Shown here: one piece after another, positions 1 to 8,291 of the stretch | Position numbering within the stretch: the first letter of the stretch is position 1 | Layout of the letters: every line of letters starts with the position of its first letter | Program-made: the position numbers and the translations under genes | Source: an uncultured Methylotenera sp. | GTDB lineage: Bacteria > Pseudomonadota > Gammaproteobacteria > Burkholderiales > Methylophilaceae | Assembly (NCBI GenBank): GCA_937957775.1 | Contig: CALFXV010000174.1 | Span: 1-14,458 of the forward strand | Length of the DNA: 14,458 bases | Direction: 5' to 3' | Notes under the pieces: generated by a model | The model's input: the letters and a program-made list of their open reading frames with translations, nothing else | What the model was told of the DNA's origin: nothing | Databases searched by the model: none

Positions 1-929
1 TGGTTGCAATCCAAATCAATGGCTTTAATTTTGTTGGCTTTTTTTGCAGTAATGTGATTTTCACCGTAGCTGATTTCGCCGCCCATTAAGCTAAGCGCCT
101 CGGCAAACCGCACGTCCCCTTGTATGCTGTGTTGCCCTATGCCATCGACTGTCACTGAGCCGGCTATGATGCCTGCCGCAAGAAAATAGGAGGCACTGGA
201 GGCGTCGCCTTCGACGCATAATTGACCTGGGCTGGTGTAAACGCTGTTTGCCGCAATAGTAAAGCGTTGCCAACCTTCACGCTGAACCTGCACACCAAAT
301 TTAGCCATTAAGTTTAGGGTGATTTCGATGTAAGGCTTGGATATTAGCTCGCCCACCACGTCTATGCTGGCTTGCTGTTTGCTCAAAGGCAAGGCCATGA
401 GCATGGCTGTCAAGAATTGGCTGGACACGTCACCGCGTATCTTAATTGGCAAACTTAAATCCGCTTGGGCTGGGGCTATTTTTAAGGGTGGAAAGCCAGG
501 CTGCCCTAGGTAGCTAATGTTGGCGCCGGCTTGCTGTAAGGCGTCGACTAAATCGCCTATGGGTCGCTCGTGCATGCGTGCGACGCCAGACAATTGGTAG
601 TCGCCATTAGAAAAAGCCAGCGCAGCCGTTAGCGGCCTAAAAGCCGTGCCGGCATTGCCTAAAAACAAATCTGCCTGCTTGTTGTGAAAGTTGCCGGCGC
701 AGCCGTGCACACGCCAGTTATGCTCGCCTATCTGGTCTAGTTTAACCCCAAGCTTAGTGAGCGATTCCAGCATACGCGCCGTGTCATCGGAAGCCAATAC
801 ATCACGAATTTCGGTATTGCCGCTTGCTAAAGCGGCGAGAAGCAAGGTGCGATTGGATATACTTTTAGAGCCAGGGAGGGTGATGCGACCATCGGCATGG
901 CTAGCAGGGGTGAGGTTAAGATGTTCCAT
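1..929 (-). CDS. aroA: 3-phosphoshikimate 1-carboxyvinyltransferase (EPSP synthase), 3' end cut off by window
   Basis: This enzyme joins shikimate-3-phosphate and phosphoenolpyruvate to make EPSP, the sixth step of the shikimate pathway, in the cytosol. The 309 residues present start at an ATG at 929 and run off the left edge. Visible family motifs are [10 protein letters not shown] (residues 18-27, substrate-binding Lys22 and Arg27), [13 protein letters not shown] (88-100), HERPIGDL (120-127), SSQFL (169-173) and [14 protein letters not shown]. The GNAGTA..RPL box marks a class I, normally glyphosate-sensitive enzyme, and its key Gly, Thr and Pro are unaltered. Against the usual length of about 430 residues, roughly 120 C-terminal residues are missing, beginning just before the region of the catalytic Asp. 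The gene starts 27 bases after the tyrA stop, so the two are almost certainly co-transcribed. The Shine-Dalgarno is weak (AAAGAA). In related genomes cmk and rpsA often follow, but that lies outside this window. Confidence 0.97.
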   Translation of the reverse strand, partial: MEHLNLTPASHADGRITLPGSKSISNRTLLLAALASGNTEIRDVLASDDTARMLESLTKLGVKLDQIGEHNWRVHGCAGNFHNKQADLFLGNAGTAFRPLTAALAFSNGDYQLSGVARMHERPIGDLVDALQQAGANISYLGQPGFPPLKIAPAQADLSLPIKIRGDVSSQFLTAMLMALPLSKQQASIDVVGELISKPYIEITLNLMAKFGVQVQREGWQRFTIAANSVYTSPGQLCVEGDASSASYFLAAGIIAGSVTVDGIGQHSIQGDVRFAEALSLMGGEISYGENHITAKKANKIKAIDLDCN

Positions 930-956
930 GACTATTCTTTAATGTAAAGCTGACGA

Positions 957-1841
957 CTAGAGTTTGCCGTTTGACCAGGCGTTTCTGGCCAAACTGGCGC
1001 GGCTAAATAAGGCTTCAAGCCCAGCGCCGTCTTGATTTTGCAGCAAAGTTTTTAACCTTGCTAGTTCGTCTTGGTAGGCGGCCAATTCCTTGAGTAAAGC
1101 GTCTTTGTTGGCAAGGCTGATGTCGCGCCACATTTCAGGGTGGCTGCCGGCTATGCGCGTGAAATCCCTAAAGCCACTGGCGGCAAAGCCGAATAATTCG
1201 GCTGCATTTGGTCTGGCGGCTAGCTCGTCAACCAAGGCAAAAGCCAATAGGTGAGGCAAGTGGCTAACGCTGGCAAAAATTTCGTCATGGGCTTGGGCTG
1301 GCATACTGCTCACCTTGGCGCCGCAAGCTTGCCAAAACTCGGTGACGCGCGCTAAAGCCTCAGCTTGCGTGTTCGCGGTAGGCGTTAACACCACATTTTT
1401 ACCTACAAACAAATCCGCTCTGGCGGCGGTCACGCCACTTTTTTCCGCACCAGCGATAGGGTGGCCACCAACAAACTGATTAAATTGCTCGGCTAAAATG
1501 GTTTGGGCGCAGACTAAGACGTCGCTTTTAGTGCTGCCGGCATCGGTAATCACGGTATGCGAATTAAGGTGCGGCTTGATGCGGGCTAATATGCCACTTG
1601 TTTGTGCGACCGGCGCAGCAATCAAGATGACGTCGGCATCGGTAAGGGTAGATTGCAAATCGGCTTGATCGATGTCTAGGCCTTGGTCGATAACGCCTAA
1701 TTGCAATGCGCTGGCCAGACTAGCGGGGTTGCGGCCTAGCCCTATGATATGCATTGAGCCGGGCTTAGTTTGGACTTTTTTTAATGCTAAGGCGACCGAG
1801 CCGCCTATCAAGCCCACGCCAAAAATGACAATTTTTTTCAA
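957..1841 (-). CDS. tyrA: Prephenate (or arogenate) dehydrogenase, TTG start
   Basis: The enzyme oxidatively decarboxylates prephenate (or arogenate) with NAD(P)+ in tyrosine synthesis. The 294-residue protein is a complete monofunctional TyrA. It has a Rossmann glycine motif GVGLIGGS at residues 8-15, DAGSTK at 100-105, the family hallmark HPIAGAEKSG at 127-136 with its conserved active-site His, and SHLPH at 193-197, followed by the helical dimerisation region. There is no fused chorismate mutase or ACT domain. Unlike the tyrA-aroA fusions of some gammaproteobacteria, aroA is a separate frame 27 bases downstream. The start codon at 1839-1841 is TTG. No in-frame ATG lies in the upstream sequence I read, and this start gives the usual short lead into the Rossmann fold. 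The ribosome site is poor (GAG about 12 bases upstream). A perfect inverted repeat sits 32-50 bases upstream. Cofactor and substrate preference cannot be read from sequence alone. Confidence 0.95.
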   Translation of the reverse strand: MKKIVIFGVGLIGGSVALALKKVQTKPGSMHIIGLGRNPASLASALQLGVIDQGLDIDQADLQSTLTDADVILIAAPVAQTSGILARIKPHLNSHTVITDAGSTKSDVLVCAQTILAEQFNQFVGGHPIAGAEKSGVTAARADLFVGKNVVLTPTANTQAEALARVTEFWQACGAKVSSMPAQAHDEIFASVSHLPHLLAFALVDELAARPNAAELFGFAASGFRDFTRIAGSHPEMWRDISLANKDALLKELAAYQDELARLKTLLQNQDGAGLEALFSRASLARNAWSNGKL

Positions 1842-1872
1842 AGAATAGTGCTCAATATTTTTAGTTATGCCG

Positions 1873-1891
1873 ATTGTAACATTCTTACAAT
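1873..1891. promoter_or_regulatory. Perfect inverted repeat upstream of tyrA (candidate operator)
   Basis: ATTGTAA and TTACAAT form perfect 7-base arms around a 5-base centre, in the 84-base gap between the end of bpt and the TTG start of tyrA. The arms are AT-rich and no T-run follows on the minus strand, so it does not look like a terminator. The position suits a repressor or activator site for tyrA-aroA. It resembles the half-sites of the TyrR box (TGTAAA-N6-TTTACA), but the spacing is 3 bases too short. Assignment to any regulator would be a guess. Confidence 0.4.
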
Positions 1892-1925
1892 TAGGCAGTG
1901 CTGGCGGCAGCTATTTTTTTGCAGC

Positions 1926-2663
1926 TTAATCCTCGCGCCATTCGCCGTTGATGCGCTTTTCCAAAGGCTGAAAGTTTTGTTTGTAAGCCATTTTTTGGCT
2001 GTCTTTAATCCAATAACCTAAATAGAGGTAAGGGAGATGCAGCGATTCCGCCCAGGCAATTTGCCACAATATGTTGTAGGTGCCGTAACTGGCTTTTTTA
2101 TCACTTGGGTCATAAAAAGTATAAACCGCAGAAAGCCCGTCACTGAGAAGATCAATGACGCTGACCATCTTCAATTCATGGTCGGCTCTAAATTCAACCA
2201 TCACGGTATTGACCGTACTTCTGCATAAAAAAAGCCGGTATTGTTCAGCCTCATCGGTGTCGCTTTCATTGTCCTGATCAGAGGTTTGTTTGGCATGCCT
2301 TGCTTGCTGGTATTTAGCATACAACTGGAAATGCTCGAGGTAAAAATCGGCATCCAGCACTTTGGTGCTTAGTGTTTGATGTTGCTTGTAAGCGCGCTTT
2401 TGACTGCGACTGGCCGTGAAATCTCTTATGGGTAGGCGCACTGGAACGCATGCTTGGCAGTTTTCGCAATGCGGTTTATAGACAAATAGACCGCTACGCC
2501 TAAAACCTTGGTGTACTAAATTGCTGTATATGGGGGCATCAACTAAATGCGGCGGTGCGGCAATCAGACTGATTGCTTGTTTATTTGATAAGTAGCCACA
2601 TGGGTAACTACTGCTTAGGTAAAAATGCAGCGTTTGTGCTGTGGCTGGACTGTCTATGTTCAT
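1926..2663 (-). CDS. bpt: Aspartate/glutamate leucyltransferase (leucyl-tRNA-protein transferase, Bpt)
   Basis: Bpt uses Leu-tRNA to add leucine to proteins with N-terminal Asp or Glu, marking them for the ClpS/ClpAP protease (family knowledge). The 245 residues fit the bacterial ATE/Bpt family: an N-terminal half with YPCGYL (20-25) and the cysteine cluster HCENCQACVPVR (65-76; Cys66, Cys69, Cys72), and a C-terminal acyltransferase half ending in GYWIKDSQKMAYKQNFQP. A short Asp/Glu-rich stretch (DQDNESDTDEAEQ) sits in the middle. The ATG at 2663 lies 10 bases after the aat stop and is preceded by TAAGG at suitable spacing, so aat-bpt is an operon. The eukaryotic homologue ATE1 transfers arginine; the short bacterial form next to aat is normally the leucyl enzyme. 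Whether this protein accepts Leu-tRNA is inferred from family membership. Confidence 0.93.
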   Translation of the reverse strand: MNIDSPATAQTLHFYLSSSYPCGYLSNKQAISLIAAPPHLVDAPIYSNLVHQGFRRSGLFVYKPHCENCQACVPVRLPIRDFTASRSQKRAYKQHQTLSTKVLDADFYLEHFQLYAKYQQARHAKQTSDQDNESDTDEAEQYRLFLCRSTVNTVMVEFRADHELKMVSVIDLLSDGLSAVYTFYDPSDKKASYGTYNILWQIAWAESLHLPYLYLGYWIKDSQKMAYKQNFQPLEKRINGEWRED

Positions 2664-2673
2664 GTTGCCTTAC

Positions 2674-3369
2674 TCAAAAAGCCTCAGCTGTCATTTGCGC
2701 GAGTTTCATGTTGAATTCGTCACGGCTTATTTCCCGGGCGCCAAAGCTGCTTAACAAGGGCGTGTTCATTTGGCAGTCTATCATCTCAACCCCATGGTTT
2801 TTTAAATGTTGCACTAGCTCAACAAATGCCACTTTGGAAGCATAGCTGACATGATGAAACATGCTTTCACCGTAAAATACTTTGCCAATTTTAACCCCGT
2901 AACACCCGCCGACCAATTGTTTGTTTTGCCAACTCTCCGCGCATACGGCGTGACCGGCATCAAACAACGCGCAGTATGCGTCTATCATGTCGGCGCTGAT
3001 CCAAGTGCCACATTGCTCGGTGCGTTTAACTTCACTGCAGGCGCTAATGACTGCGCGAAAGGACGTGTTAAAGCGCACTTCGAACCGCTCTTGTTTCAAG
3101 GTTTTTTTAAGCGAATTGGCAAGCTTTAATTCATCCGGCAACAGGACCATGCGTGGACTAGGGCTCCACCATAGTATCGGTTCGCCCGCGTTGAACCATG
3201 GAAAAATGCCGGCGCGATAAGCACTTAATAGTCGCCCAAGGCTAAGGTCGCCGCCTATGGCCACTAGACCGTTAGGCTCGTTTAGCGCAAGGTGGTTGGG
3301 TGGAAAGTCTGTTTCGCCGTCTACGCAGGCGACCCGGCCGCTGGGCAATTGATAATAGGCGTTTGCCAT
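2674..3369 (-). CDS. aat: Leucyl/phenylalanyl-tRNA-protein transferase
   Basis: Aat transfers Leu or Phe from tRNA to N-terminal Arg or Lys residues, producing primary N-degrons recognised by ClpS. The protein carries EPNGLVAIGGDLS, LLSAYRAGIFPWF, PILWWSPSPR, GTWIS, ESWQNKQLVGGCYGV, FYGESMF and IDCQ, the ordered conserved blocks of the LFTR family. The frame is open up to 3456, but I place the start at the ATG at 3369 (231 residues). The family normally has only a short lead before these blocks, and an upstream start would overlap the divergent gene's own start. The Shine-Dalgarno at this ATG is weak. It is the first gene of the aat-bpt pair. Having both transferases side by side means the cell should handle basic and acidic N-terminal residues by one proteolytic route. 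Confidence 0.95.
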   Translation of the reverse strand: MANAYYQLPSGRVACVDGETDFPPNHLALNEPNGLVAIGGDLSLGRLLSAYRAGIFPWFNAGEPILWWSPSPRMVLLPDELKLANSLKKTLKQERFEVRFNTSFRAVISACSEVKRTEQCGTWISADMIDAYCALFDAGHAVCAESWQNKQLVGGCYGVKIGKVFYGESMFHHVSYASKVAFVELVQHLKNHGVEMIDCQMNTPLLSSFGAREISRDEFNMKLAQMTAEAF

Positions 3370-3454
3370 GACCGGCTCTAACTTAAGGGTAGAATGAAGA
3401 ATTTTGCACGGAACCAATCTTAAACAATTAAAGCCGTAAACAAAAGGAAAAAGC

Positions 3455-3805
3455 ATGCACTATCTGATCATCAAATACTTCATTACGGCTGGCTTAGTTG
3501 TGCTGGTGTCGGAGTTGGCTAAACGCAGTGATAAATTAGGCGGTGTGATAGCAGCGTTGCCATTAGTGACGGTGCTTGCGCTTATTTGGCTATACATGGA
3601 AGACCAGCCTGCAAGTAAAATTGCCAATCACGCTTACTACACGTTTTGGTATGTGTTGCCGACCTTGCCGATGTTTTTGATTTTCCCTTACCTATTAAGT
3701 AAATGGGGGTTTGTGCTGAGTTTGTTCGCTTCCGTGCTATTCACGGCCTTGGTTTTTTTCTTGTTCGCTATAGCCTTGAAGCCGTTCGGGGTAGACTTGT
3801 TATAA
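3455..3805 (+). CDS. DUF3147 / GlpM-like small membrane protein
   Basis: This is a 116-residue, very hydrophobic protein with four predicted membrane segments at about residues 3-21, 28-48, 61-84 and 87-112. The segment SELAKRSDKLGGVIAALPLV, at the end of helix 1 and start of helix 2, resembles DUF3147/GlpM inner-membrane proteins. The molecular function of that family is not established and nothing here settles it. The ATG at 3455 follows a good ribosome site (AAAGGAAA). The gene is divergent from aat across 85 bases and stops 96 bases before the next plus-strand gene, so it may be monocistronic. No signal peptide beyond the first membrane helix and no catalytic motif are visible. Confidence 0.8.
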   Translation: MHYLIIKYFITAGLVVLVSELAKRSDKLGGVIAALPLVTVLALIWLYMEDQPASKIANHAYYTFWYVLPTLPMFLIFPYLLSKWGFVLSLFASVLFTALVFFLFAIALKPFGVDLL

Positions 3806-3901
3806 GCAGGGTTAATTGCTGTAAAATTTTTATAAAAAAATCATCTTAATCATGCCATTAGCGCGTAAAATGCGCGTTCTTTATAGTTTGACTCATATAC
3901 C

Positions 3902-6058
3902 TTGGAACACTACACCAACTTACTTGCTAAGCCCATACAAAGCTACCGCCCTTATTGGGCAAAACGCTTTGGTTCAGCTCCTATGCTACCTATGTCGCGT
4001 GCGGAAATGGATGCGCTTGGTTGGGACAGTTGCGACATCATTTTGGTCAGTGGCGATTGCTACATAGATCACCCTAGCTTTGGCTCGGCTCTAGTCGGCC
4101 GTCTGTTGGAAGCCCAAGGTTTTCGGGTAGGCATCATTGCTCAGCCCGATTGGCAAAACGCCGAGGCATTCAAAGTCTTGGGTAAGCCCAATTTGTATTT
4201 TGGTATCACCGCCGGCAATATGGACAGCATGGTGAACCGCTATACCGCCGATAGAAAAATCCGCAGTGACGATGCCTACACACCGGATGCGGCACCCAAT
4301 AAACGGCCCGATCGCGCGGTCTTGGTTTACAGTCAGCGTTGCCGTGAAGCTTATGTCGATGTGCCATTGGTGATAGGCAGCATAGAGGCCAGTTTACGCC
4401 GCATTGCTCATTATGATTATTGGAGCGATAAAGTACGTCGCAGTATTTTGCTCGATTCCAAGGCCGATATTTTGCTGTACGGTAATGCCGAACGCGCTTT
4501 AATAGAGTTAAGCCATCGTATTGCCAAAGGCGAAAAAGTCGCCGATATTCAAGACATACGCGGCACGGCTTTTTTGCGTAAAAAGATCCCAGATGGTTGG
4601 AGTGAAATCGCCAGTACGCAACTAGACCGCCCCGGTGTGATTGATAAGCAGGTTGACCCCTACGAAATGAAAATGGGTAAAGCCGACGCCAGTTGTGCAA
4701 CGGAAGTAAAGCCAGAGCAAGCCGCTTTGCCTGAAGGCACGCAAGTCATTGCCCTGGTGCGTAAACCCAAGGCCGACCGAGCCAAGCAAGTGGTGCGTTT
4801 GCCAGCCTTCGAAGCAGTAGCGCAAGACCCAGTGCTGTACGCGCATGCGTCACGCGTGCTGCACTTAGAAGCCAACCCAGGTAACGCACGGGCCTTGGTG
4901 CAAAAACACGGTGACCGAGAGGTGTGGTTAAACCCACCGCCCATTCCATTGACCACCAAAGAGATGGATTACGTCTACGACATGCCATACGCGCGTAAGC
5001 CACATCCGGCTTATGGTGATGCCAAAATTCCAGCCTGGGAAATGATACGTTTTAGCGTCAACATCATGCGCGGTTGTTTTGGCGGCTGCACTTTTTGCAG
5101 TATTACCGAACACGAAGGTCGGATTATCCAAAGCCGCAGTGAAGCAAGCATATTGAAAGAAGTGGAAGAGATACGTGACAAGGTACCAGGTTTCACTGGG
5201 GTCATATCCGATCTAGGTGGGCCGACTGCCAATATGTACCGCATTGCCTGTAAAAGCGAAGCCATCGAAAACGCCTGCCGCAAACTAAGCTGTGTTTACC
5301 CCGGTATATGTGAAAACTTGAATACCGACCACAGTGCTTTAATTCAGCTATACCGTAAAGCCCGTGCCATTAAAGGCGTGAAGAAGATACTGATAGGCAG
5401 TGGCGTGCGTTATGACTTGGCGGTGAAATCGCCCGAATACGTTAAAGAATTGGTGCAGCATCACGTGGGCGGCTACTTGAAAATTGCCCCTGAGCATTCG
5501 GAAGAAAACGTATTAAGCAAGATGATGAAGCCTGGCATGGAGGCCTACGATGAATTCAAAGCCATGTTTGAGAAATTCAGTCTGGAAGCGGGGAAAAAGC
5601 AATATCTAATCCCTTATTTTATTGCCGCTCACCCTGGCACCACTGACCAAGATATGTTGAATTTGGCACTGTGGTTAAAGAAATACGACTTCAAATTAGA
5701 CCAAGTCCAAACCTTTACGCCAACGCCTATGGCCATGGCCACCGCCATGTATCACTCGGGTAAAAATCCCTTGCGTAAGGTAACGGCCGACTCAGAACAG
5801 GTGGCCATCCCTAAGGCCGGCAACGTGCGTAAATTGCATAAGGCTTTTATTCGCTATCACGATCCGAATAATTGGCCTATGTTGCGCGAGGCCTTGCAAA
5901 AAATGGGTAGAGCCGATTTGATTGGCAATAGCAAACAGCATTTAATCCCGGCCTGGCAACCCTTGTCTGGCAAGCCCACCACCACAGTCCGAGGTCAGCC
6001 GTTAGAGCGAACTATTCGACCGAGGCGCGTGTCCGAGAACAAACGCAAATACTCTTAG
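3902..6058 (+). CDS. ygiQ: YgiQ family radical SAM protein, TTG start
   Basis: This 718-residue protein matches E. coli YgiQ along its whole length as I remember that sequence. The N-terminal domain has [26 protein letters not shown] and [15 protein letters not shown]. The radical SAM core has CFGGCTFC (Cys392, Cys396, Cys399), the three ligands of a [4Fe-4S] cluster that cleaves S-adenosylmethionine. Further blocks are [40 protein letters not shown] and the C-terminal YHDPNNWP. The reaction and substrate of YgiQ proteins are unknown to me. The start is unusual: the frame has an in-frame TAG at 3884-3886 and the only plausible initiator before the conserved region is TTG at 3902, with no Shine-Dalgarno. 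The next in-frame ATG would remove about 27 conserved residues. The C-terminus is basic and poorly conserved, as usual. TraB/GumN follows 52 bases downstream. Confidence 0.95.
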   Translation: MEHYTNLLAKPIQSYRPYWAKRFGSAPMLPMSRAEMDALGWDSCDIILVSGDCYIDHPSFGSALVGRLLEAQGFRVGIIAQPDWQNAEAFKVLGKPNLYFGITAGNMDSMVNRYTADRKIRSDDAYTPDAAPNKRPDRAVLVYSQRCREAYVDVPLVIGSIEASLRRIAHYDYWSDKVRRSILLDSKADILLYGNAERALIELSHRIAKGEKVADIQDIRGTAFLRKKIPDGWSEIASTQLDRPGVIDKQVDPYEMKMGKADASCATEVKPEQAALPEGTQVIALVRKPKADRAKQVVRLPAFEAVAQDPVLYAHASRVLHLEANPGNARALVQKHGDREVWLNPPPIPLTTKEMDYVYDMPYARKPHPAYGDAKIPAWEMIRFSVNIMRGCFGGCTFCSITEHEGRIIQSRSEASILKEVEEIRDKVPGFTGVISDLGGPTANMYRIACKSEAIENACRKLSCVYPGICENLNTDHSALIQLYRKARAIKGVKKILIGSGVRYDLAVKSPEYVKELVQHHVGGYLKIAPEHSEENVLSKMMKPGMEAYDEFKAMFEKFSLEAGKKQYLIPYFIAAHPGTTDQDMLNLALWLKKYDFKLDQVQTFTPTPMAMATAMYHSGKNPLRKVTADSEQVAIPKAGNVRKLHKAFIRYHDPNNWPMLREALQKMGRADLIGNSKQHLIPAWQPLSGKPTTTVRGQPLERTIRPRRVSENKRKYS

Positions 6059-6110
6059 GAGTAAACTGGCGTTTATTTGCTGCTACGCTTACTTTGCTTA
6101 AAGGTCATAC

Positions 6111-6974
6111 ATGCCAACTAAACTCATAAAATCACTTAGCGCTCTTCTCTTATGTCTAGGCTTATTCGCCGTTTTCAATACCGCTAATGCAGAAACCGGT
6201 TTGTTTTGGAAAGCCGAGTCCAAACTTTCAAAAGACATATACCTATTTGGCACCATACACACCGATGACAATCGCGTGACAAATTTTGCGCCATCGGTGT
6301 CGCAAGCGATCAAAGCATCCGATGCGTTTATGATGGAAACCTTGTCACCCAACAACCCTGGCGTGTTCATGATGGCCGAGGGGGATTTACGCAGCATGCT
6401 CACTGAAGCAGAGTTAGATCAAGTGTATGCGCTGGCAGAATTTCACGTTATGCACCGTGATGCGGCTTTGCACATGAAGCCTTGGTTATTGGCCGTTGTG
6501 TTTGATTCACCCAGACCGTTGACGCCGTTTGCCCAAGACAATTTATTGATGACGCAAGCGGAAGACGTAGGCAAACAAGTTATAGGCATAGAAGACACGC
6601 AAGAGCATTTTGGCATCATGGATAGCTTTAGCCTGGACGAGCAGTTGATCATGTTGCGCGCGGTGTTGAAACGCAGTGCAGCCGAAAAAGAACAAGGTTT
6701 TGCTTCCTTGGTGCAAGCCTATTTAGCAGGGGACAGTGAGGCCATCGCCGCCTTGGACGATAAAATAACCGGCAACATGCTGCCTAAAGCACTTTGGGAC
6801 AAGATGCGCACTAAGTTGGTGGACGATAGAAACGTGCTCATGGCGCAACGCATCATGGACGAGGCTAAACAACAAAAAGTCTTTGTGGCAGTCGGGGCCT
6901 CGCATCTTGCCGGTCAAGGCGGTTTGCTTGCGCGCCTGCGCGCAGCCGGCTACCAATTGAGTCCGTTAAAATAA
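6111..6974 (+). CDS. TraB/GumN family protein, exported
   Basis: The 287-residue protein begins with a signal peptide (two Lys, a hydrophobic run, likely cleavage after ANA at residue 27), so it should be periplasmic. It shows the ordered motifs of the TraB/GumN (YbaP) fold: YLFGTIH (His50), a METLS block, HMKPW (121-125), GIEDTQEHFG and the C-terminal VGASHLAGQGGLLARLRAAGY. Proteins with this fold include the animal TIKI metalloproteases, and the GTIH and C-terminal His/Glu positions are proposed metal ligands. Bacterial members have no generally accepted substrate. The ATG at 6111 has AAAGG about 8 bases upstream. It may be read with ygiQ, but its own promoter cannot be excluded. It ends only 4 bases from the convergent blc gene, so any terminator must lie inside the opposite gene. 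Confidence 0.9.
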   Translation: MPTKLIKSLSALLLCLGLFAVFNTANAETGLFWKAESKLSKDIYLFGTIHTDDNRVTNFAPSVSQAIKASDAFMMETLSPNNPGVFMMAEGDLRSMLTEAELDQVYALAEFHVMHRDAALHMKPWLLAVVFDSPRPLTPFAQDNLLMTQAEDVGKQVIGIEDTQEHFGIMDSFSLDEQLIMLRAVLKRSAAEKEQGFASLVQAYLAGDSEAIAALDDKITGNMLPKALWDKMRTKLVDDRNVLMAQRIMDEAKQQKVFVAVGASHLAGQGGLLARLRAAGYQLSPLK

Positions 6975-6978
6975 ACCT

Positions 6979-7566
6979 CTATTTCACGTGCGGGCCAGCT
7001 TTGTATTGGATGATTTCGCTGGACTGTTTGACGTGAATTAACTGATCGGTCGCGAAGCCCATTTCTTGGGCTTGAGCGATTAAGTGTTGCTTAATGGGGT
7101 AGGTGAGTTGCGGGGTGCGCGACAATATCCATAAATAGGATTTGTCCGGCCCGCACACCATGACGTAGTTGTAATACGGTTTATCCAAAACCATGATGTT
7201 GTAAGCGCCATAGAATGGCCCAAAGAAAGACACCTTGAGTTTGCCGGTGTTGGTTTTGTCGGGATTGATGGGGTCAACAAAATAGGCTTTGCCTACCGCT
7301 TCTTGCCAGGTTTTTGTCTTGCTATTAAAGCCGCGGTTGGTCACTTTAATGCCACCGTCTTCACGCAGGCTATAGTTGGCCGTGACGTAATCCAAATCCC
7401 GTTCGAATGAATGGTCCAATCGGGCAATTTCATACCAGGTGCCCAAGTATTGTCTGGCATCCAAGCTGTCCACCACTTTTACTTTGTCTGGCACGCCCAT
7501 GCAGGCGCTCAGCATTAAAGCAATTAGCCACAACAACCACTTTATGCTGAATTTTTTGTTTGTCAT
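6979..7566 (-). CDS. blc: Outer-membrane lipocalin lipoprotein Blc
   Basis: This is a bacterial lipocalin, an eight-stranded beta-barrel that binds lipids or fatty acids and is anchored in the outer membrane. The 195-residue protein has a lipoprotein signal ending in the lipobox LSAC with Cys22 as the lipidated residue. Position +2 is Met rather than Asp, which fits sorting to the outer membrane. The lipocalin signature GTWYEIARLDH and the Blc-type strand VMVCGPDKSYLWILSR are clear. The frame is open upstream to 7617, but the ATG at 7566 is chosen because it sits directly before the signal peptide and overlaps the rsuA stop as ATGA, indicating translational coupling. The pairing with a pseudouridine synthase has no obvious functional meaning. 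The gene is convergent with the TraB/GumN gene. Confidence 0.93.
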   Translation of the reverse strand: MTNKKFSIKWLLWLIALMLSACMGVPDKVKVVDSLDARQYLGTWYEIARLDHSFERDLDYVTANYSLREDGGIKVTNRGFNSKTKTWQEAVGKAYFVDPINPDKTNTGKLKVSFFGPFYGAYNIMVLDKPYYNYVMVCGPDKSYLWILSRTPQLTYPIKQHLIAQAQEMGFATDQLIHVKQSSEIIQYKAGPHVK

Positions 7567-8285
7567 GTGGGTAGGGCTCCTAGATGTTTCATGTCGGTCT
7601 GGCTTAACCAGCGCCATTGGCCTGGGGCTAAATCCGCGGGCAATACCAGCTCGCCAATTTGGATCCGTTTCAGCGCTTCAACACGGTTGCTGATGGCCGC
7701 TACCATGCGTTTTACTTGATGGTATTTGCCTTCGGCCAAAGTCATGTGTAGCACGTGCTCATTGATCCGTTTGCAACTTAATGCGGCTATCGGTGCATCC
7801 TCATCTATCAATTGCACGCCTTGGCAAAGATGCGCTATTTGCGCATCGCTTACTGGGTGCTTGCAAGTCACTTCGTAGACCTTAGGCACTTTGTGTTTGG
7901 GGGAGCTCATGCGGTGGATGAATTGCCCGTCATCGGAAATGAGGATTAAGCCGGTGGTGTCTTCATCCAGCCGACCTATGCATTGCACGTCACGCACCAC
8001 CAAGGGTTGCGGTAGCAAGCTGTATATAGTTGGGTGGTGTTGGGTCTTGTGCGAGCATTCGTAATGGCTGGGTTTGTGCATCATTAGATAGGATAGTTCG
8101 CGGTAATCCCAAGCCTCGCCTTTAACCGTGTAATGCAATTGGTCTAAATCAAATTCTGCATCGGGGTCATCGCAAACTTGGCCATTTACCGTGACTTCCT
8201 GATTCCATATCATGAGCCGGCATAATTTTCGGGCACCAAAGCCTTGATTGTGAATAATGCGTTCTAATGCTAATTTTTTACCCAT
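7563..8285 (-). CDS. rsuA: 16S rRNA pseudouridine synthase, RsuA type
   Basis: RsuA converts uridine 516 of 16S rRNA to pseudouridine during assembly of the small ribosomal subunit. The 240-residue protein has an N-terminal S4 RNA-binding domain (about residues 5-50, ERIIHNQGFGARKLCRLM) and a catalytic domain with GRLDEDTTGLIL (104-115), where Asp107 is the catalytic aspartate. The EGKYHQVKRM motif is typical of the RsuA branch, in contrast to the RluB/E/F groups, which have variants here. Assignment to U516 is by family similarity; RluE is the main alternative. The ATG at 8285 has no Shine-Dalgarno. A perfect TATAAT lies with its last base 7 bases upstream, suggesting a leaderless or near-leaderless transcript. 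blc follows with a 4-base overlap. Confidence 0.9.
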   Translation of the reverse strand: MGKKLALERIIHNQGFGARKLCRLMIWNQEVTVNGQVCDDPDAEFDLDQLHYTVKGEAWDYRELSYLMMHKPSHYECSHKTQHHPTIYSLLPQPLVVRDVQCIGRLDEDTTGLILISDDGQFIHRMSSPKHKVPKVYEVTCKHPVSDAQIAHLCQGVQLIDEDAPIAALSCKRINEHVLHMTLAEGKYHQVKRMVAAISNRVEALKRIQIGELVLPADLAPGQWRWLSQTDMKHLGALPT

Positions 8286-8291
8286 GTGCCC

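Noticed and set aside
1873-1891. Classical TyrR box upstream of tyrA.
   Set aside because: The half-sites are similar but the spacing is 3 bases too short for TGTAAA-N6-TTTACA, and no tyrR gene is visible. Kept only as an unassigned palindrome.
3370-3456. An N-terminal extension of aat starting at 3456 (29 extra residues).
   Set aside because: It has no family similarity, would overlap the divergent DUF3147 start, and the ATG at 3369 sits at the usual distance from the first conserved block.
3827-3838. TTTTTATAAAAA palindrome after the DUF3147 gene, considered as a terminator or operator.
   Set aside because: A pure AT tract of this kind is expected by chance in an AT-rich gap and has no GC stem.
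4206-4700. A 164-residue open frame on the minus strand inside ygiQ, plus several shorter antisense frames at 4622-5283.
   Set aside because: They lie fully antisense to a well-conserved gene, show no recognisable family, and have Arg/Cys/Trp-rich compositions typical of reverse-frame shadows.
6045-6080. Hairpin-forming GCAAATA/TATTTGC arms around the ygiQ stop codon, considered as a terminator.
   Set aside because: The stem is AT-rich with a 22-base loop and no T-run follows; TraB/GumN begins 31 bases later.
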